From positions 1,941,501 to 2,005,500 of the forward strand of contig NZ_SZNK01000001.1 in the NCBI RefSeq assembly GCF_005217615.1: a stretch of 64,000 bases of DNA, in the 5' to 3' direction. Under the pieces are notes generated by a model. It was not told where the DNA came from and did no database searches. It saw only the letters and a program-made list of their open reading frames with translations. A program made the position numbers and the translations under genes. Positions 8,482-17,286 of the stretch are shown piece after piece; the stretch's first letter is position 1; every line of letters starts with the position of its first letter. Source of the DNA: Brevibacillus antibioticus (lineage in GTDB: Bacteria; Bacillota; Bacilli; Brevibacillales; Brevibacillaceae).

Positions 8482-9594
8482 TCAGCTCAATGTTGTTAAT
8501 GCTTCTCGCGTAAATGGTTGTAGTTCTTCGGTGTTGCCCTTACGAATTTTTGATACCCAAGCTGGATCACTCAGTAGCGCACGTCCAACTGCCACAAGAT
8601 CAAACTCTTCCTGCTCGATCCGTTCAATCAGATTATCAATGTTAGCTGGCTGACTACCCTTGCCCTCGGTGAATAGACTCGTGAACTCAGAGTCCAATCC
8701 AACAGATCCAACGATGATGGTTGGTTTACCCGTCAGTTTTCGAGTCCAGCCTGCCAAGTTTAGATCAGAGCCTTCAAACTCCGGTTCCCAGAAACGTCGG
8801 GTGGAAGCATGGAAGATATCCACGCCGGCTTCGGACAGAGGAGTAAGGAAAAGCTGCAATTCCTCAGGCGTCTTTGCCAGTTTGAATTGATAATCGAACG
8901 GTTTCCATTGGGAAAATCGGAAAATAATTGGGAAGTCAGGACCGACTGCGTCCCGTACTGCCTTAATCACGTCTACAGCAAATTTTGTTCGGCCTACGAG
9001 ATCACCGCCATATTCATCTGTACGCTTGTTGGTCACTTTCCAGAAGAACTGGTCAATCAGGTAGCCATGTGCTCCGTGAATTTCCACTGCGTCAAAGCCA
9101 ATATTCTTAGCTTGAAACGCGGCTTGTGCGTAAGCCCGAATGAGATCGTTGATTTCTTCGATGCTAAGTGGTTCTGAAACCTTTTCACCAGTAAGACTTA
9201 GACCAGAAGGACCGATTGGTTCGGCATCTGATTCTGGGAATTTCTCCTTTTGGCGCGCCATCCCGGTATGCCAAATCTGCGGAGCAATTTTCCCGCCCGC
9301 CTCATGTACTTCTCGAACAACACGTGCCCATCCGTCCAGTGCTTCCTCTCCATAGAAATGTGGGATATTCTGGTCTGAACCAGCAGCTGGATGCTCGATT
9401 AGCGTTCCTTCTGTGATGATTAAGCCCACCTCGTTCTCTGCGCGTCGACGGTAATATTCAGCTACATTCGGCCCTGGAATCCCTTTCGGTGAAAAACTGC
9501 GGGTCATGGGTGCCATAACAAAACGATTTTCAAGTTTCAGCCCTTTGTATTCAAACGGGTTGAATAATGCTGCTACAGATTTTGATGAATTCAT
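8482..9594 (-). CDS. NADH:flavin oxidoreductase, Old Yellow Enzyme family
   Basis: The 370-aa product is a full-length FMN-dependent TIM-barrel ene-reductase of the NemA/OYE type. Visible signs are the N-terminal LFNPFEYKGLKLENRFVMAP, the substrate-binding EIHGAHGYLIDQF near residue 175, a conserved RTKF helix, and the phosphate-binding IIVGSVG strand near residue 295. It reduces activated C=C bonds of electrophiles using NAD(P)H in the cytoplasm. GAGGG lies 6 nt before the ATG. The gene is directly downstream of a marR regulator on the same strand. Its promoter carries a palindrome similar to one over the marR promoter, so control by the neighbouring MarR protein is likely. Confidence 0.9.
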   Translation of the reverse strand: MNSSKSVAALFNPFEYKGLKLENRFVMAPMTRSFSPKGIPGPNVAEYYRRRAENEVGLIITEGTLIEHPAAGSDQNIPHFYGEEALDGWARVVREVHEAGGKIAPQIWHTGMARQKEKFPESDAEPIGPSGLSLTGEKVSEPLSIEEINDLIRAYAQAAFQAKNIGFDAVEIHGAHGYLIDQFFWKVTNKRTDEYGGDLVGRTKFAVDVIKAVRDAVGPDFPIIFRFSQWKPFDYQFKLAKTPEELQLFLTPLSEAGVDIFHASTRRFWEPEFEGSDLNLAGWTRKLTGKPTIIVGSVGLDSEFTSLFTEGKGSQPANIDNLIERIEQEEFDLVAVGRALLSDPAWVSKIRKGNTEELQPFTREALTTLS

Positions 9595-9665
9595 GTGATT
9601 CCCTCTTTCTTTTTACAATTTTTTATGCTCATTTTTCCTTACCAATCTTGAGCGGTAGGTCTAAC

Positions 9666-9682
9666 CATCACATTATATGATG
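9666..9682 (-). promoter_or_regulatory. Candidate MarR operator over the OYE -10 box
   Basis: The 17-bp palindrome CATCACATTATATGATG has 5-bp perfect arms, and its centre contains the minus-strand -10 TATAAT (9672-9677) of the OYE gene. A similar 17-bp palindrome with the same outer CAT...ATG spacing covers the marR -10 at 10358-10374. The rest of 9595-9835 shows no gene. Confidence 0.5.
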
Positions 9683-9835
9683 ATTTATTAATGCTAAACC
9701 TTTGACCCCCCCACTCCTTTACTAACTTTTGTGAGTAGAGCTTTCTATTGTTTTTAAATGCATGCGCACGCATAGAATTTACCATCATCCTTTTTCACCT
9801 GTCAACCGATAAAGTGTAACGGCGATCCTTACACG

Positions 9836-9880
9836 AAAAAAGCCGCTATTCCCGATAGTTAGGAAATAGTGGCCTTTTTG
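9836..9880 (-). terminator. Terminator of marR
   Basis: On the minus strand a 12-bp stem (GCCACTATTTCC / GGGAATAGCGGC, one mismatch) is followed by TTTTTT immediately after the marR stop. It separates marR from the OYE transcript. Confidence 0.85.
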
Positions 9881-9883
9881 CAA

Positions 9884-10312
9884 TTACTTCTTTTGCACTA
9901 ATAATTGTAATGCTTCATCAAATTTTCCATCTGAAAAAGCAGATTGGAGAATTTCATTCATCGTCACGAGGTATCTCTGGAGTTTTTCTTCACCTAATTC
10001 GGTTAGCTGAGTATAAACGCCTCTACGGTCGTCTTCACATACATTCCTCTGTAGGGCTCTGCAGTTTTTTGCCTCAAGTCTTCCAACCAGCCTTGATATC
10101 GCACTTTGACTTAATCCAACCCGTTCCTGTAATTGTTGTAACCTCAGTGTTTTATTACTTTCTTTCGATAAAAAGTAAAGGACGTAAAACTCTTTTAAAG
10201 AAAGATTGTAATTTTCTTGTAAAGCTTTTTCAAGCATATTGGAGATACGTTCAGTAATGTGAGTAAGAGACAACCAATCGTTTATAAGTTCATTAGTAGG
10301 GTCGGTTTTCAA
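9884..10312 (-). CDS. MarR family transcriptional regulator (TTG start)
   Basis: The product is 142 aa from a TTG at 10312, which lies 7 nt after AGGTGG. This gives the usual MarR length. Longer in-frame starts exist back to 10492, but the ATG at 10360 falls inside the -10 box of a good promoter, and the reading frame upstream of that promoter runs towards the lipase terminator. The winged-helix part includes NLSLKEFYVLYFL, the recognition helix region SQSAISRLVGRLEAKN and the wing DDRRGVYTQLTELG. No cysteine sensor can be assigned with confidence; there is one Cys in the region CRAL and one in VCED. It probably represses itself and the OYE gene. Confidence 0.85.
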   Translation of the reverse strand: MKTDPTNELINDWLSLTHITERISNMLEKALQENYNLSLKEFYVLYFLSKESNKTLRLQQLQERVGLSQSAISRLVGRLEAKNCRALQRNVCEDDRRGVYTQLTELGEEKLQRYLVTMNEILQSAFSDGKFDEALQLLVQKK

Positions 10313-10357
10313 AGTAAATTCCACCTGTTCTAGACTATATATCATGCTAATTCGTTT

Positions 10358-10388
10358 CATTATAATACATAATGGTATCACGCTCCAA
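10358..10388 (-). promoter_or_regulatory. marR promoter with overlapping palindrome
   Basis: On the minus strand TTGGAG (10383-10388) and TATAAT (10359-10364) are 18 nt apart. The palindrome CATTATAATACATAATG (10358-10374) covers the -10 and is the probable autoregulatory operator. Confidence 0.6.
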
Positions 10389-10418
10389 ACTCTCGTCACG
10401 AATACTTCTTTCGCCAAA

Positions 10419-10449
10419 ACAAAAAAGCCCTCACTTTCCGCGAGGGCTG
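10419..10449 (-). terminator. Terminator of the lipase-like gene
   Basis: On the minus strand the stem GCCCTC / GAGGGC with a 9-nt loop is followed by TTTTTT, about 75 nt after the stop at 10522. Confidence 0.85.
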
Positions 10450-10521
10450 TGAAAAATGAAAGCGAAAATCGAGGCTCATTTAACTCGTTCAAGTATCGCC
10501 AATTGGTGATGATACTTCTTC

Positions 10522-12108
10522 TTAGTCTTCGATTTCTCCATCACGTTCGGTTACCGCAAAGTTGTAATTAATAGAGCGTGTAAATGGTTCGCCATCCTCA
10601 TTGATGCCGGTTACGTCAAAGGAGAGATTATAAACGCCTGGCTTCGTCGGCACAGTAAAATTGCCAGTAAGCTCATCTTCTTTTACGGCAAACTTCACTT
10701 CATCAAGGACGCTTGCTTTTTCGCCGTTCAGTGAACGAGTCAGGTTTGCTTTTTCCAGTAACGATTGATCAATTTCGTTTTTGCCAAGGTCGACAGAAAT
10801 CTTCGCTTTGTCTCCTTTCTTGAATACCTTTTTGCTCGCTTTTACTTTCGCTTCTTCTCCGCCATCCACGGAACCAACCATGAAAAAGGCGTCGTCAGAG
10901 CCCTCCAGTTCAAGTTTCCATTCGCCTGCTTCTGGCTCCTCTACTTCAATGAAGTGGTGAACAGCATCTTGGAATATCCCGGGTTCATCCTCCAATTTGC
11001 CTTTTTTACTGCGGTCCACTTCATACTTTTTGCCAGACGGACTGATTAAGGTCACAATGGTGTCTTCCGACGAGGTCATCGTATCAAGATTCAGCTTATC
11101 GATTCCGCTCTCCAGGAAAAATGTTTCGGAGACGTTGTCCTCCACTTCGCCGCCTCGGAGAATGACGGAGCTCTCTTCCACAGTGGCTTCTTTCGATTTG
11201 TCTTCGCTCACTTTATTTGCACGTTCTTTCATGGATGCCTTTTGCAATTTTGGCTGGACCAGATCCCATGTTTGCGAGGCTTTCGCTATTTGACCGTGGG
11301 AAATGTCTTTTGTAAAGCTCTTGATCCCATACGGCAAACCAAAGGCAGACTCAACGGAAACAGCGCCATCATCTTCACCGGGAAGAACCGCATGAGCAAA
11401 CCAGGTAGCACTAAACATGCCATCATCCCCTGTTCCGGCAGCCATGTATGTCTTGGTTGAATGAATTTCGGTACGTTTGTCAGTCTGGGAACGGAAGTTG
11501 GCCATATATGATGTTTGCAGGGAATACACCGCATCGTCTTTTTTGCCAAGAATATCAGCAAGCCATCCTGCCCAATTGCTGTAAGCTAAGTCAGCCAATT
11601 CTGAACCTTTGTTTGGCGTGGAAAGCTGGTGAACAACATTGACATACGGATGTGCACCATAGTGGACGAGTGCTGTCTGTGTATCGATACCACCTTTGGA
11701 ATGTGCAATGATATTGATTTTGGAGACACCGTAATAATCTGCGACCTTTTTAATGACTTCGGCGAGCTTGGCTCCGTTTGTCCACATGTTGCCACCAGTA
11801 CCATCCGCATCCTTCAACTGTACAAAGGCAGTACGATACCCGGCGTTATAGGCTGCATCATAAAATCCGTCTGTTGTATACCAGGTATTGTAGGTGGAGT
11901 GCAAACCTTGGACAAACAGGATCACGGGCTTGTCTTTGGATGCATTGGGAGGAACCGCACCTGTGTACCAGTCACCAAAATGACCGCTTGGATTGTCGTC
12001 ATGCAAAACCGGAGCTGGAGCTGCTGCACTTGCGGCTTGCGGGTAGACCAGCGCCGTTGATAATGTAACGGCCGCTAGCAAACGAGATAGTGCTTTCTTC
12101 TGATTCAT
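10522..12108 (-). CDS. Secreted lipase/esterase-like alpha/beta hydrolase
   Basis: The 528-aa product has a signal peptide (MNQKKALSRL... to about ASAAA, residue 30) and an alpha/beta-hydrolase domain to about residue 300. The oxyanion region is FVQGLHSTYNTWY and the nucleophile elbow is AHSKGG. A late DDGAVS and a His in ISHG probably complete the triad. The C-terminal 230 residues are acidic and beta-rich and look like two Ig-like or PPC-like modules that might aid binding or stability. It acts outside the cell, perhaps as a lipase. The gene lies 51 nt after tycF on the same strand and could receive tyc read-through, although a strong stem-loop lies between. The start at 12108 was chosen because it places the signal peptide at the N-terminus. 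Confidence 0.8.
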   Translation of the reverse strand: MNQKKALSRLLAAVTLSTALVYPQAASAAAPAPVLHDDNPSGHFGDWYTGAVPPNASKDKPVILFVQGLHSTYNTWYTTDGFYDAAYNAGYRTAFVQLKDADGTGGNMWTNGAKLAEVIKKVADYYGVSKINIIAHSKGGIDTQTALVHYGAHPYVNVVHQLSTPNKGSELADLAYSNWAGWLADILGKKDDAVYSLQTSYMANFRSQTDKRTEIHSTKTYMAAGTGDDGMFSATWFAHAVLPGEDDGAVSVESAFGLPYGIKSFTKDISHGQIAKASQTWDLVQPKLQKASMKERANKVSEDKSKEATVEESSVILRGGEVEDNVSETFFLESGIDKLNLDTMTSSEDTIVTLISPSGKKYEVDRSKKGKLEDEPGIFQDAVHHFIEVEEPEAGEWKLELEGSDDAFFMVGSVDGGEEAKVKASKKVFKKGDKAKISVDLGKNEIDQSLLEKANLTRSLNGEKASVLDEVKFAVKEDELTGNFTVPTKPGVYNLSFDVTGINEDGEPFTRSINYNFAVTERDGEIED

Positions 12109-12146
12109 GAAAAGAACACCAACCTTCACCTTAGGATTTATTGTTG

Positions 12147-12175
12147 CCGTGCACAATCGTTAAGATTGTGCACGG
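12147..12175 (-). terminator. Perfect 12-bp stem-loop across the tycF stop codon
   Basis: The arms CCGTGCACAATC (12147-12158) and GATTGTGCACGG (12164-12175) flank a 5-nt loop, and the stop codon of tycF (12160-12162) lies inside it. No T-run follows on the minus strand, so it is not a classic rho-independent terminator. It may be a 3'-end stabiliser, a weak terminator or an operator for the next gene. Confidence 0.6.
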
Positions 12176-12888
12176 ATTGCAACTGTCCGTTCTACATTCA
12201 ATGTGTCTTGAATGATCGCTAGGATCGGATTCATTTGGTGATGAATGAAGAAATGCCCACCAGGCATTGGAAAGAATTTGCATTCTCGCCCGCAATAGTC
12301 TCGCCACGCCACTATATCTTGGAATTCAATAGAATCTTCTTTCCCAAACAAAACCGTCATGTTGACAGGGATTTGCTGAGGCAGCTCGTTATTCATTTCG
12401 TAAGTTTGCACGGCTTGGAAATCAGCGCGAATCGTAGGCAAAAATAGCTCCAAAATCTCCTGATTATCCAAAACTTCATGGGGCGTGCCTCCAACTGTAC
12501 GTAATGATTCGATGAACTCGTTATGCGGCAGGTTGTATGTTTTCTCAAGTTTGTGATACGCATGTGGCACGCGGGATGCAGACAGGAACAAGTGCTGGGG
12601 CAGTGGCTCTCCATTCTGCAACAGCTTTCGCGTCAGTTCAAACGCGATTAATCCTCCCATGCTGTGTCCAAAAAAAGCAAAAGGTTCTTTCTCGAGCTCT
12701 GGTGAGATCCGTTTGTATACATCCTCCAAGACCTCATAAAACGAGGTGAAAAGAACCATGCCATCGCTCTGTAATGTAGGCCGTACCTCGAATGGATCAA
12801 TTTCCAATAACGCTGGCGACAATCCCCGCTTCCAACCGTAATAGATAGTGGGAAGCCCACCTGCGTACGGAAAGCAGAACAATTTCAT
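12160..12888 (-). CDS. tycF: Type II thioesterase of the tyrocidine operon
   Basis: The 242-aa product is an external (type II) thioesterase of the GrsT/SrfD family. It hydrolyses wrongly acylated or acetylated phosphopantetheine arms and so restores stalled carrier domains. The start MKLFCFPYAGG is typical, the nucleophile elbow is GHSMGG near residue 90, the acid is probably in FGKEDS, and the catalytic His is in PGGHFFIH near residue 220. The gene starts 27 nt after the transferase stop and is the last biosynthetic gene of the operon. A perfect stem-loop spans its stop codon. Confidence 0.92.
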   Translation of the reverse strand: MKLFCFPYAGGLPTIYYGWKRGLSPALLEIDPFEVRPTLQSDGMVLFTSFYEVLEDVYKRISPELEKEPFAFFGHSMGGLIAFELTRKLLQNGEPLPQHLFLSASRVPHAYHKLEKTYNLPHNEFIESLRTVGGTPHEVLDNQEILELFLPTIRADFQAVQTYEMNNELPQQIPVNMTVLFGKEDSIEFQDIVAWRDYCGRECKFFPMPGGHFFIHHQMNPILAIIQDTLNVERTVAIRAQS

Positions 12889-12915
12889 CTCTTTTCCCGC
12901 CCTTTCTTTACGTCA

Positions 12916-13623
12916 TTACCTCGACATTTTTCTATGAAAAATGTCCTGATGCAAACCTTTTAAATCCTTCATGACTACTTGAGCAGCAAACTGATTGGTA
13001 GTCGCGCATACGGACAATTTGTAGCCTGGATCGATCTCATACTGATGAAACGACCAAGCATCGCGGGAATCATTTTGCGATATCGTAATCGATTGGTCTG
13101 GTTTTTTTCTAATGGCGAATGATTGCAACGGGATAGACAACCCCATGCCTCTCGCTTTTATATAACTCTCCTTCAAAGTCCAAAGGTCGTAGAAATACGA
13201 AACCTGATTTGCCGGATGTTTTGCCAAGAGATCCTCTACTTCGATTGATGCAAAATAATGAGTGGCAATATCCAAATCAATCGGACATATTTGCTCCACA
13301 TCAATCCCCACCTGCGAGTCATGGGTAGCGCAGACTACCCATTCTCCGGAATGCGAGACATTAAAGCAGAAGTTGGGAAATGTCTTCAAAAAAGGTTTTC
13401 CGTATGCATTGTAGTCATACTCGATTTCGTCATTGGAAATCGAGTATGCTTCACAAATAAGAGAGCGTACGAGCACGTCCGCGAGCAACGTCCGATAGGA
13501 ATCAGCCGGATTTCTGAAACGGTTGACCCGTTCCCGCTTTTCTTCGGGTAGTGCTAGCAAAAATCGGTTGAACAACTCTTTCTCCATGACAGCAGGACAC
13601 TTCAAAGCGTAAATGGCAATCAT
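12916..13623 (-). CDS. Sfp-type 4'-phosphopantetheinyl transferase
   Basis: The 235-aa product converts apo carrier domains to holo form by moving phosphopantetheine from CoA to the PCP serine. All three family motifs are visible: FNVSHSGEWV, VGIDVEQ (Mg-binding Asp and Glu) and WTLKESYIKARG. It resembles Sfp and Gsp. It overlaps the tycE stop by 4 nt and precedes tycF, so it is expressed with the synthetases. Its substrates should be the PCP domains of TycA, TycB and TycC. I do not assign a tyc letter because the commonly used tycA-F naming does not clearly cover it. Confidence 0.93.
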   Translation of the reverse strand: MIAIYALKCPAVMEKELFNRFLLALPEEKRERVNRFRNPADSYRTLLADVLVRSLICEAYSISNDEIEYDYNAYGKPFLKTFPNFCFNVSHSGEWVVCATHDSQVGIDVEQICPIDLDIATHYFASIEVEDLLAKHPANQVSYFYDLWTLKESYIKARGMGLSIPLQSFAIRKKPDQSITISQNDSRDAWSFHQYEIDPGYKLSVCATTNQFAAQVVMKDLKGLHQDIFHRKMSR

Positions 13624-15419
13624 GTAGCACTCACCCTCCTTTCTGTCAACTCAAGACTACTGACTTGTTCTGCTCGATCCTTTCGCTGCTGCACTTCATA
13701 CAATTTGGCATACGTGCCGTTGTACTGCATTAACTCAACGTGGCGACCTTGCTCGATGACCTTTCCTTGATCCATCACGTAAATCACATCGGCATCCTCT
13801 ACAGTCGACAGGCGATGAGCGATGACGAGTACCGTTTTATCTTTCATGAGTGCAGTTAATGCTTGCTGCACCCAATATTCCGATTCTGCATCCAAAGCGG
13901 AGGTTGCTTCATCCAGCAGAAGGATCGGTGCATTTTTCAGGATGGCTCTGGCAATGGCAATTCGCTGACGCTGTCCGCCAGATAGCTTGGCACCGCGTTC
14001 TCCTGTTTTGGTCTGGTAGCCGTCTGACAGTTCCATAATAAAATCATGCGCGTACGCTGCTTTGCTTGCCTTGATGACATCCTCTTCCGAAGCATCCAGG
14101 CATCCGTAGCGGATATTGTCCTCGATGGTTCCTTCAAACAAAAAGGCATCCTGAGGCACGTATGAGATCAAGCTTCTAATTTGTGCAAGAGAATAAGCTC
14201 CCATGGGTTTGCCCAATAAATACAGAGATCCGCTCGTAGGTGGGTAATACCCTAACAGAAGTTTCATGACCGTGCTTTTTCCACTTCCACTCGTTCCGAC
14301 TAGCCCAGCCATTTGGCCTTGCTCGACTCGTAATGAAACCCCATCCAGCACATTTGCAGCTTCGTTGTATCCGAAAACGACCTGCTCCAACTTCAGCATG
14401 CTTTCGCAATGCTCGTGTTTGTCGGAGCTCGTTTGATACTCTTCCGGCTCGAGAGGTTCATTCAGAAAATCGACGACCCGAGAAGCGCCTGCTAGCGAGC
14501 CCTGCAACGCTGTGATGACTTGGCCAAGCTGGAGAAATGCCAATGTCACAAGCATCTGTTGTTGAACCAGGGCGACCAGCACGCCCAACCCAATTATTTG
14601 TTTGGAAACCATCATGATTCCAAAAACAAGCATTCCTCCAAAGCTTAAGAATTGGATGAAAAAATTGGTCCCTTCCAATAATCCGTGTTTATGCCCTTGC
14701 TTGATGGCAGACAAAGCTACTTCTTCGTTTGCTTCCTTGTAACGTGCGGTCACAACGTTATGTAAATGAAACATTTTGATGATGGGCAACCCAGACAAAA
14801 AATCGTTTAATCTTTCTGTCCCTACCCCCATCTGCTGCTGCATTCGGTCTCCAATACGCCTGACTGACTTGGCAAACAGCGTATTCACATAAAGAGTCAA
14901 TGTGCTTACGAGCAATAGGGCGACGGCAATTTTCCAATCCATCGCAAACATTCCTATGATCGTGCCGATCAGCGACAGCAGGATGATGCTTAACGTTTTC
15001 AATTGCTCAGCGTACGCATTTTCCATGAGGACAACATCGTTGCCCAGTCTCGACATCGTATCTCCCGAATGGTGCTGCTCATAATAATCGAAAGGCAGCT
15101 TACTCAAGCGTTGATAGACTTGCAGCCGAATGTTGGCAACGAGCTCGCGAACGCATCGTCGATAGATATAGCTAAAAAATGGAGACAGGATACTCAGCAA
15201 GAGGAACATCACAGCCATAGTGGCAATCGCTTTGGTTAATAAAGCAGGGTCTTTTGTGTTCGCAAAATCCGTCAGATCCTTGAACACGAAAGGCAAGGAT
15301 ACCAATACAGCTGCTTGACCGATTCCGTCACCCACGAGTCCCAATATATACGCTCGCTTTTTCGATTTCATAAACGACAGCAGTTGAAGTAGTTCCCGCA
15401 TCAAATTCTGGATGAACAT
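13620..15419 (-). CDS. tycE: ABC exporter of the tyrocidine operon, TycE
   Basis: The 599-aa product has an exporter membrane domain (about residues 15-310) followed by a nucleotide-binding domain with Walker A GTSGSGKST, signature LSGGQ and Walker B LLLDEATSALD. All catalytic residues are present. Only 2 nt separate its start from the tycD stop, and the ribosome site GGGGGG lies inside the end of tycD. This suggests coupled translation and a TycD-TycE dimer. Position in the operon points to export of tyrocidine or self-protection, but the sequence alone does not prove the substrate. The next gene overlaps by 4 nt. Confidence 0.92.
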   Translation of the reverse strand: MFIQNLMRELLQLLSFMKSKKRAYILGLVGDGIGQAAVLVSLPFVFKDLTDFANTKDPALLTKAIATMAVMFLLLSILSPFFSYIYRRCVRELVANIRLQVYQRLSKLPFDYYEQHHSGDTMSRLGNDVVLMENAYAEQLKTLSIILLSLIGTIIGMFAMDWKIAVALLLVSTLTLYVNTLFAKSVRRIGDRMQQQMGVGTERLNDFLSGLPIIKMFHLHNVVTARYKEANEEVALSAIKQGHKHGLLEGTNFFIQFLSFGGMLVFGIMMVSKQIIGLGVLVALVQQQMLVTLAFLQLGQVITALQGSLAGASRVVDFLNEPLEPEEYQTSSDKHEHCESMLKLEQVVFGYNEAANVLDGVSLRVEQGQMAGLVGTSGSGKSTVMKLLLGYYPPTSGSLYLLGKPMGAYSLAQIRSLISYVPQDAFLFEGTIEDNIRYGCLDASEEDVIKASKAAYAHDFIMELSDGYQTKTGERGAKLSGGQRQRIAIARAILKNAPILLLDEATSALDAESEYWVQQALTALMKDKTVLVIAHRLSTVEDADVIYVMDQGKVIEQGRHVELMQYNGTYAKLYEVQQRKDRAEQVSSLELTERRVSAT

Positions 15420-15421
15420 GC

Positions 15422-17203
15422 CTATACCCCCCCTGCAGCCAGCGAGCTGTGCGCCTCTGTGGCAAACTGTTTTTGGTACAATCTGCTGTAAACGCCGCCT
15501 TGGGCAAGCAAATCGTAGTGTGTACCTCGTTCAACAATTTGTCCTTGCTCCAAAACAAGCACTTCATCCGCGCCTTTTATCGTCGACAGTCGATGAGCAA
15601 TGACAAGAACAGTCCGATTTTTCATCACATTTTCCAACGCTTCCTGGACCAAAGCTTCCGATTCTGTATCTAGAGCAGACGTTGGTTCATCCAGCAGCAG
15701 AATCGGGGCGTCCTTCAAAATCGCTCGGGCAATCGCGATGCGCTGTTTCTGTCCTCCAGATAAACGAGAGCCTCGTTCCCCCACTTTTGTTTGATATCCT
15801 TGCGACAGCTCCATGATGAAGTCATGCGCATTGGCCGCTTTTGCCGCTGCGATAATCTCGTCTTGTGTCGCATGAATGCGTCCATACGAGATATTTTCCG
15901 CTATAGACACGGGGAATAGAGTCGTATCCTGAGAAACCATGGAAAGATTACTCCGCATGTCCACCATATTCCAATTCGTCAAGGAATGCCCAAAAACATT
16001 TACTCTTCCGTTGCCCGGTTCCATTTGATAAAACCCGCACAGCAACTTCATGATGGTGCTCTTTCCACTTCCGCTGGCCCCTACTAACGCAACGGTCTTG
16101 TTCCGATGTAGCGTAAAGCTAACGTTATCAAGAATCCTTGCCTGATCGTAGGCAAACGTAACGTTCTCAAACTGTACAGGAATCTCCTCTGTTTCAATTG
16201 GGATCGCAGGCTGATCATTTTGTTCCACTGGCTGTGAAAAAATTTCTTTCAACCGTTTTGCTGCACCTGAAGTCTCTTGTACTTGGGCAAACAACACGGG
16301 TGCGAGTGAAAGTGGTTCGATAATAAAGTGAAGCAAATAGCTGAAGATGACCAAGCTGCCCAGATCCAATTCTCCCGCCTGAATCAAGTATCCGCCATAT
16401 GCGACAAAAAACAGGATTGGGGAGGTAAACAATAAAATCCCTGGTGCTGTCATCCACGCGCGTTTCTTCTCTGCCTGGAACGCATTTTTCAATACCTGCT
16501 TCATACCCGCATGGTATTTACGATACAGGACGCCTTCCAATTGAAAAGCTTTGACCATGTGAATCCCGGAGAGCGTATCCTGCGCGATGGCGTTCGTTTG
16601 ACCCAGATGGTCCTGCATTTGCTCCGAATATTTTTGAAGCGGTCTACTCATCCACCCTGTGATAGCGATGGCGAAGGGAAGGATTGCGACGCTGAAGATG
16701 ATTAACTTCCAATTAATCGTCAACAACAGTCCAAGAGCCCCGACAAAAACAACTGGCAAATAAAAAAGCTGGAAAAAATGCTTTTGCAAAAAGCTTTGCA
16801 AAATTTGAGCATCCGTTGTTAAACGAGAAACGAGATCGCCGGAATGATATTTATCCATGGTGGACATGGGGACTTTTTCGAGATGAGATGCCATGCTGTT
16901 TTTCAAATCTCTCATAGCTTTCGAACTGAATCTAGCTGCCGAATACGTGATGAAATATTTCGAGAAAAAACCGACAATGGTCAGACAAAAAATGATGAGA
17001 GCAATACTGACCAGCTTATCGAAATTGTTCGTATGTTCGACCATGGTTTTGATCAGGATGCCCAGCCAAATGTCTGCCACAGCCACAAGAAGCGAGGCAA
17101 TGATGCAAATCATGACCCAACCTCGATAAGGCTTTACATATGAGAGTACCCAGCCAAACACGGGTTCTTTCTTTTTGTGCTGAGCTTGCTTGGTAAAAAT
17201 CAT
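15422..17203 (-). CDS. tycD: ABC exporter of the tyrocidine operon, TycD
   Basis: The 593-aa product is a half-transporter with a membrane domain (about residues 25-310) and a nucleotide-binding domain showing Walker A GASGSGKST, signature LSGGQ and Walker B LLLDEPTSALD. The start is the ATG at 17203 (MIFTKQAQHKKKEP), 6 nt after AGAGGAG. A longer open frame to 17422 overlaps tycC and has no exporter-like sequence. It begins 83 nt after the tycC stop and is coupled to tycE. It probably forms a heterodimer with TycE, with two complete ATP sites, unlike the exporter pair at 4.7-8.3 kb. Confidence 0.92.
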   Translation of the reverse strand: MIFTKQAQHKKKEPVFGWVLSYVKPYRGWVMICIIASLLVAVADIWLGILIKTMVEHTNNFDKLVSIALIIFCLTIVGFFSKYFITYSAARFSSKAMRDLKNSMASHLEKVPMSTMDKYHSGDLVSRLTTDAQILQSFLQKHFFQLFYLPVVFVGALGLLLTINWKLIIFSVAILPFAIAITGWMSRPLQKYSEQMQDHLGQTNAIAQDTLSGIHMVKAFQLEGVLYRKYHAGMKQVLKNAFQAEKKRAWMTAPGILLFTSPILFFVAYGGYLIQAGELDLGSLVIFSYLLHFIIEPLSLAPVLFAQVQETSGAAKRLKEIFSQPVEQNDQPAIPIETEEIPVQFENVTFAYDQARILDNVSFTLHRNKTVALVGASGSGKSTIMKLLCGFYQMEPGNGRVNVFGHSLTNWNMVDMRSNLSMVSQDTTLFPVSIAENISYGRIHATQDEIIAAAKAANAHDFIMELSQGYQTKVGERGSRLSGGQKQRIAIARAILKDAPILLLDEPTSALDTESEALVQEALENVMKNRTVLVIAHRLSTIKGADEVLVLEQGQIVERGTHYDLLAQGGVYSRLYQKQFATEAHSSLAAGGV

Positions 17204-17286
17204 TTGCTGCTCCTCTCCAAGGATGTAATGGATGAACTCCCCTTGGAAAACCTGTTCCCAAGGGGATTCATCACAAAGCCGCGATC

